Source of the DNA: Armillaria gallica
Lineage: Eukaryota > Basidiomycota > Agaricomycetes > Agaricales > Physalacriaceae
Length of the DNA: 64,000 bases
Reading direction: 5' to 3'
NCBI GenBank assembly: GCA_037576215.1
Contig: JBANDB010000015.1
Coordinates: 744,001-808,000, forward strand
Within the stretch, counting starts at the first letter, position 1, and each line of letters begins with the position of its first letter. Under the pieces are notes generated by a model. It searched no databases, had not been told where the DNA came from, and saw only the letters and a list, made by a program, of their open reading frames with translations. Made by a program: the position numbers and the translations under genes. Shown piece by piece: positions 58,499 to 64,000 of this stretch.

Positions 58499-60292
58499 AT
58501 GCCTCATAATTGCTCGAGATGTGGTGCTACATGTACAGGCATACCGTCTGTCCGACCAGCTCCAGATCCTGAAACCGAAGCTCTGCTTCGCACCAATTTG
58601 CCCCCATCGGAGGCGCAAGAGGCGTTCTTCAGAGAGACACGACGCACGGGTACACCGCGCTTGGCCGAGCTCGAGACGCGTATTGCCGATGCTCAGGCCA
58701 AGCTAGATGTGCTATTACAGGAGCGGAATAGTCTGGTTTGGAACCTGCAGCGCTGGACCGACGTCCTGAACCCCGTTCGTCGTCTGCCCTCTGACGTGCT
58801 ATGCGAGATATTCGCGCACAGCATGACTGGTCCCGGGAATTCGTATTCCTTTGTTGGCGGGACAAAACCAAGGTCTGCGAAAATCTCTGTTCCGTGTCAA
58901 TGGAAACTTGGCAGGGTTTCCATGAATTGGAGGCATACAGCGCTGACCTACCCGCGGATGTGGTCTGTGATCGACTTCACTTTTTGGCCATGCACCGATA
59001 GCAGAGGAAAACCCAGGGCAGATAATCAGCTACCTTTGGGGGTAGCACGGCTACTTGCCATGCATATCTACCGTTCCGCCAACCATCTTCTCAGAGTGAA
59101 GCTTCACGGCCTGATTCCAGAGCCACTCCTCCTCATCTTAATTTCGGTATCGTATCGATGGGAGCACCTGTGCTTGGACGAGGATAATCTCAAGACCATC
59201 GACTCGCCTTTGGGTGCTTTGGTTAGCCTCCAGTACGTCTTGAACGATAGCCGCGTTGACGCAATCCGCAAGCAAATCCCGCTGTTGCGTAGTGCTACCA
59301 GTCTTCGTCGGCTTGTTGTCGATAATGTCCATCCTATTTTACACCCTGATCGCGTCATCATACCATGGGCACAAATAAACTCTGTGATAGTCACAACTTT
59401 CCCCGACGAAAATGCTACCGCACTCTTCAAGCTTGCCTCCAAACTTGACACGGTGGATTTCTTAAATGTCAATCATTCCCGTCTCGACCCGTCTCGCCCT
59501 GCACCTGATGCCGTACATTCGGTATCGCTCAAATCATTTTCACTTTCCGTCAACCTCCCTGACACCGTACGCGGTGCCAGCACCAATTATCCTTCTACAG
59601 TCACCGTTCTGTTCGATAGCCTTACTTTACCTGCTCTCGAGCATTTCCGAATCAATTTCGGTGGTCTTGTGGGCTATCCGAGAGCATTATTCGCCTTCTT
59701 CGTAGATCGCAGTGTGCATTGAAGCGTCTAGCTCTTGTAAGAGCCTCCACAGATGATTGGGAGGAGCTTCTTGGAGCGGGCGAGTTTCAGAATCTGGAGG
59801 AGCTTTTGATAGAAAAGTTGGAAAACGCTGCCCACCTTCAAAGTGTCCTTGAACTTCTCACAGAATCGGCTGGCCTTCCTCGACTTCTGGCTGTCGAGAT
59901 CGATGCGTCTGCCCTTGTGGATAGCATCAGTACTTACCAAGATGCTGTCATCCAGTTTATGGAGTCCCGCCAGGTTAACTTTGTGAGGCTGGACAGCTTG
60001 ACGCTTCGTGCTCCGGCATCGTTCGAGATCTCAGAGGCCAATGTCCAAAGATGGAGGCATTGCGTAGCTTGGGTACGCGATTCTACATATATCGTCATTA
60101 ATATAATAAGGATTGTACTTGAAGTTTTAGTCGTTACAGTGAATGCCATATCTGTATTAAATGCTAGGCTCTCCTTCGATTATACAAAAGGTGTAACATT
60201 ATGGACCACTAAACAAGGTGTTTCTTGATTTTTCCTAACAGCTTGTGCGACACTTCCCAAACGTTTCTGGTAGGTGCATCGTACCCACTTAG
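58499..60292 (+). CDS. F-box protein with CxxC leader, one frameshift in this assembly
   Basis: From Met 58499 the protein has a Cys-rich start (CSRCGATC), a coiled-coil of about residues 50-85 and an F-box at about 90-135 (LNPVRRLPSDVLCEIF, then LGRVSMNWRHTAL..P.MW). Leucine-rich segments follow, all typical of Agaricomycete F-box proteins, which act as SCF ubiquitin-ligase adaptors. The frame stops at 59720-59722. One base is missing near 59705-59715: the next frame continues directly as CALKRLALV and runs to about 60072. It may then splice (60073-60241) to a last exon, LVRHFPNVSG, ending at 60292. This is either a recent lesion or a base error. The gene sits between two direct repeat copies. 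Confidence 0.75.
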
Positions 60293-60859
60293 GATTACAT
60301 CGATAGGGATAATAGCTTAAGCCGGTATTCCTACAAGTTACAACACCAGAATAAGGCGAGATTCTTGAAGTTGTAATGTCCGCTGGCAATACTACACCCA
60401 TAAATTTAACGAAGAAGTTGCTGTTGGATTAAGGGGTGAATTATCAAGCGACAGGGAACCCTTGGAAGGCAAACGCACAAGGGGTCCCGCTCTACATACA
60501 GCTTTATATACTACTTTTTGAAAGAAACTACTAGAAATTTCGTGCAGAGAAAAGAAATTGTAGCTGAGTAATACTTACCAATCCCGACGGTGAGTCTGGC
60601 GAGTGTGGGCGCTTGCTATGATCCGGGCCGAAATATCACAGTTGCTAGCAGCATACCCATGCCACCTTTCACATTGAACGCGAATGTTTGACTTGCGGTC
60701 CAGAGGTCGCGTGTAGGTCGCAAAAGCAAGAGTGCACTTGAGAGTTGCTTAAGTGTTACCAAAGGATAAGTAGAGTGCGGAGGCGGGCCGAAAGCCCAAG
60801 CGGAGCCTCAATCCAGCCCATCGCGCCGCAGTGCCGCACAGATTCTGTGTTCAGAATCA

Positions 60860-61650
60860 TCTACTCGTTCTGTGTCTCCTTCTCATTTCCGTACTCCTGG
60901 GACCTGCACTCGCGTCATTCGCGGCTCTGAGATTCAGAAAGGCGCCAGTTTCTCAGAGCGATGATCTTGCCACGTCCTCGCGAATTGGATGTACTTTAGA
61001 GAACGCCGGGATGGCGACTGAGAAGTACAGGCAAGTAGAGGGCTGAGAAAAGTGTATGTTGCCTCTTATTCAGAGTGGCAAAGACTTATCAATTTTGCTG
61101 ACAGGATGCACACGAACACTGTCAGTCACAGACTGGCTGCTATTCCTAGGATGCTCCAGGCATCTCGCAAGTATCTGCTCCTCCAGAGACTCGTCGTCGT
61201 CGCGAGCAACATGCACTATTGGATGAAGTTCTAATATTTCCGCGCTGAAGATCCTCGCGAAGTTCGCAGATGGGGGAATTGCAGGGAAGAGTGTGTTTCG
61301 ATCTCTTTGTATACGTATTTTTTCACTGACTCGTGAACAGGGCCACAGGCTTATCTGTATACCGGCCATATTTCCCAGTTTAATCTCTGACCGTTCTCTG
61401 CGATTTGACGTCTGGTCTTTCCCAACGTCCAGGCTACCAGTAGGCTGGTATACCCGCCGAAGAGGAAACCAACCAAACGAGGAATATGATCTGGCGTCCA
61501 TCACAAAAAGGGAAATCCGACAGCTGGTTCACGGTTCTGTTGGTACTCTGGTTAACGCAGACAGGGTGCAGATATAATCAGATGTCTGAGGTCGTGGAGG
61601 AAAGTGATGTCGTGATCAGCCGAGGATGGGAAGATCGTGCATCTCAGTGT
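60860..61650 (+). repeat. Right repeat flanking the F-box gene
   Basis: Second copy of the repeat at 57240-58011, same direction, about 3.6 kb away. It is diverged at its 5' side and identical over the final 160 bp. The copies lack TG...CA ends or a target duplication that I can see, so they are not clear LTRs. Confidence 0.8.
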
Positions 61651-62345
61651 TTGGGTGTGTGATTTTTCTTGCAGATGGCGAAAGGGTTGTTGAACCCTCA
61701 TGCTTAGGAGGAAAATCCAATCTGTGTTGATTCCAAGAGCTTGGGAGTCTGTGTCGTATCTGGGATTACACTGCGTAATGAACTACTGTCCATTACAGGA
61801 TCCGTCTGATCCCCAACGCAGCCTTTCTTTGCATCCTTCTGTCATGGCAGGTGTATTGATTGTCCATTGCACGCTCGAGAACCTCTCCAAAGCTATTCGT
61901 GCAGGGATATGAGGCACTACGCTTCCACATCGTCTCGCTCCTTATACCGTGTTCTGTCAGAAGACTAGTAAGCGGTCCTTTTCCTTGATCTTTCATCCCG
62001 CTGACATTTCCTTATACAAGTAGCGTACAAAACGTCCCTGTGGATGCCTCTAGAAATCAACTACTCAAAACCATCAATTCAAGCACCCACCGACTCGAGG
62101 AAGATACACGTCTCTCTGCTTTGGATCACTGCTCCAGGGCAGCATTGTAAGGGAGCTCGAAAAACTGGTCGATGCCGAAGAAGTGTCGGTTCCCCGCCTG
62201 ACTCGGCACCATTTGGGTTTGTTTCTTGACCGTTTAGCTAGCTTTTCTCTGTCAGTATCAGTCGCTACCATCCCTAAGGTCAGCTGTATACGCAATCAAG
62301 CATCGAACGTCTGACTGATACATGCCCACTCATAGATAATAAAAA
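61651..62345. other. Intergenic, nothing recognised
   Basis: Short frames only, with no recognisable domain. Confidence 0.5.
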
Positions 62346-63510
62346 ATGCCAAGAATCCCCCGACATCTCGATCTCGGCCTCTCATCCCGACGTTCCCATC
62401 CCAGGACCTTTCTTATGTCCTACCGGCACTCTCACGCGGACGACCTAGTAGTAGGAGTACCAGCTAGTCCAAGCTATGGCGATCAACTGATCGCCTCCAG
62501 AGACAGGGAACGAGCAATCCGAATAGTGATTCCGCCCTTTCCCACCTGCGCCACACCCTTGGACGTCCTCCTCTATTGCATCCCTGTCTCCTGGGCCCTG
62601 TGCCATCGGATGCCCTGGTTTTCTGTTCTCATAGCTCACTACCTGGATTCGGCACAAAAACAAGGCGACTCCGTGTAGGAGGTTTCTTGACGCGGCGCCG
62701 GGGAGATGAGCATTGGTGAAGTTCGGTTACAGAAGGTTTGTCTGTCTTTTCTTTTTTTCGTGGGTATCGAACATTGATGCGATTCCTGTAGTATGGGTTG
62801 GCCTACCTCCTTCTCGTGCTAGGGACGGCGTTCAGGTGACCTCGAGTCTGATAATTGCAGTGATAGCGGTACCGACAGTCCTGTGAGCAGGTATTGATGA
62901 GTGTCTGTTCATCTCGTATTGACGTTGACGGCAGGAAGGGTACATCGAAGAACGGCTCCCGCAAGGTGCGGAACTAGGCGTCCTGTTGGAGCTGAGCACG
63001 GTTATGCTGTGTAGGACCTATCTTATCTGATATGATTTGACTTAGCTAACGATTCTGTGCAGGTGCACTGTCAGTTCTTCTCGTACAAACATACGTATGC
63101 GGACAGTGAGTCACACAGGAGGATTTGCGCAACTCGGATCCTTCTCTCCGCAACATCAAGATGAGCTTCTCCACATCGTCTTCGTCTTCATCCGATAGCC
63201 ATTGAGCGTTGTCTCGTCTCTCAGAGGCCGTACCTTGACCCGCGGTACATGGATCACACCACAGAATACACACATATCTCAGAGACAAGCTCGATCTGGT
63301 GATGCGCCTCGTAGTCGGGTGTTACGCGCAAATCGCCCTCGAGCTAATCCCTGGTTGGGCTCATGGTGGTGGTCCTCCTCCCCGTGGTATGGTCGAGGAT
63401 GGGAAGAATCGTTGTTTGAGCGAGGACGGTGTCTGTGTTGGTGGCGGTTTAGTTTTGGGACGTTCCGGAGACGGGGTGGATGCGCAAGGCGTTGAGGTTT
63501 GTAAACCTTG
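62346..63510 (+). pseudogene. Broken copy of the Ca2+/H+ exchanger gene
   Basis: Stretches match the exchanger at 49010-50508 in order, but in different frames: TPLDVLLYCIPVSWAL, GFGTK.., EMSIGEVRLQK followed by the same donor gtttgtctg, YLLLVLGTAF, PQGAELGVLLELS, QFFSYKHTYAD, KLDLVM....CYAQIAL..IPG, VEDG, and finally FWDVPE and QGVEV. There are several frameshifts, and a TAG replaces the Trp codon in VAVWFWDV (63451-63453 region). Both alpha-repeats are damaged. The copy is inverted relative to the intact gene, 12 kb away. It keeps intron positions, so it arose by DNA duplication, not retroposition. Confidence 0.85.
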
Positions 63511-64000
63511 CCGTGGTTCACTGCATGTGAATGAAACTTTTATTAATATTTTATTCCTCGCCTCTTTTTGGTTCGTGATTAGCATATGCTCTTCCATTTC
63601 TTTTGCTGCCGCTGTCGCTCTGTTCTTTCTGCTCTTGTTGTTTTCTCGTGATGCGACATTTACTAACTCTATTATACGTCGAACATACCGCGATCGTCTT
63701 CTCGCACGATGCGTACAACCTCGCGCGTCGTGGTCTTGTGATCGTGCACTGGTCTCAGCCTCTGGTGACTTGATCTTCTTTTCAATGTCCATTGTAGGAT
63801 TTCTGTCACTAACCCTCTCGATGGTTGCTTCCCCTTCTGGTCCGTTCGCGTCACGGTGCGCGATATCTCCTGAACCCACTCTTCTCGCTGACGCCCTCTC
63901 CACTGTCACTAGCACCTGGGTTGATATTCACATATGAGACAACTGCTGTTGACTATTCTTCTCATGACCAATACTCAGAAGCCTCGGAGCGATATTTCTA
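63511..64000. other. Window end, nothing recognised
   Basis: No gene recognised. A CT-rich plus strand leaves a long minus-strand frame open (63361-63915), but it has no domain features. Confidence 0.45.

Noticed and set aside
57240..61650. The two flanking repeats as LTRs of a retrotransposon with the F-box gene inside
   Set aside because: There are no TG...CA ends, no target duplication, no primer site or polypurine tract. Identity is uneven along the copies, unlike LTRs that start identical.
1..64000. tRNA and rRNA genes
   Set aside because: A visual scan for T-loop-like GTTCGA/GTTCAA blocks with paired arms gave only isolated hits, such as near 12534, 21199 and 29585, without matching stems. 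A tRNAscan run would be decisive.

Overview
The window reads as nuclear DNA of a mushroom-forming basidiomycete (Agaricomycetes-like). Genes are cut into many exons by introns of about 45-65 nt with GT/AG ends, and some exons are as short as 10-20 nt. The gene families fit this group: F-box proteins, a multi-exon cytochrome P450, DUF6533/DUF6534-type membrane proteins, caspase-like proteins, a GH35 beta-galactosidase and a CaCA-type Ca2+/H+ exchanger. All exon structures were built by hand from splice sites, reading frame and family motifs. No search or alignment was run.

Layout. 1.3-3.0 kb (+): a secreted precursor of repeated short peptides, built as one peptide per exon; this is the most striking locus. 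3.0-6.4 kb: no gene recognised. 6.36-10.69 kb: a very young LTR retrotransposon (two 510-bp LTRs differing at one base, 5-bp target duplication) carrying one 1019-codon ORF without recognisable pol motifs. 10.7-16.3 kb and about 18.9-22.9 kb: two blocks of diverged, satellite-like repeats around a small island with an F-box gene and a C2H2 zinc-finger gene. 24.3-26.4 kb (+): a complete P450. 27.5-29.4 kb (+): an 18-exon DUF6534-type membrane protein. 29.65-33.98 kb (-): secreted GH35 beta-galactosidase. 34-46 kb: mostly decayed sequence with F-box relics, dispersed repeats and a frameshifted caspase-like gene. 46.5-47.8 kb (+): a second caspase-like gene, also frameshifted, with a likely tail anchor. 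49.0-50.5 kb (-): vacuolar-type Ca2+/H+ exchanger. 54.5-56.2 kb (+): DUF6533-type membrane protein. 57-62 kb: an F-box gene between two copies of a repeat. 62.3-63.5 kb (+): an inverted, broken copy of the exchanger gene.

The peptide gene at 1381-2979 encodes a signal peptide and about 14 cores of 8-12 residues. Each core has Asn at position 2 and Trp at the end. Cores are followed by Arg-Arg and then an even-numbered run of X-Ala/X-Pro dipeptides, as in yeast alpha-factor maturation by Kex2 and Ste13. Nearly every repeat is its own phase-0 exon, and four neighbouring units are spaced by exactly 87 bp (exon plus intron). No tailoring-enzyme gene is visible within several kb, so what the peptides do is unknown. 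The other genes show no clear shared pathway. The right half looks like a fast-evolving accessory region with duplication, inversion and gene decay.
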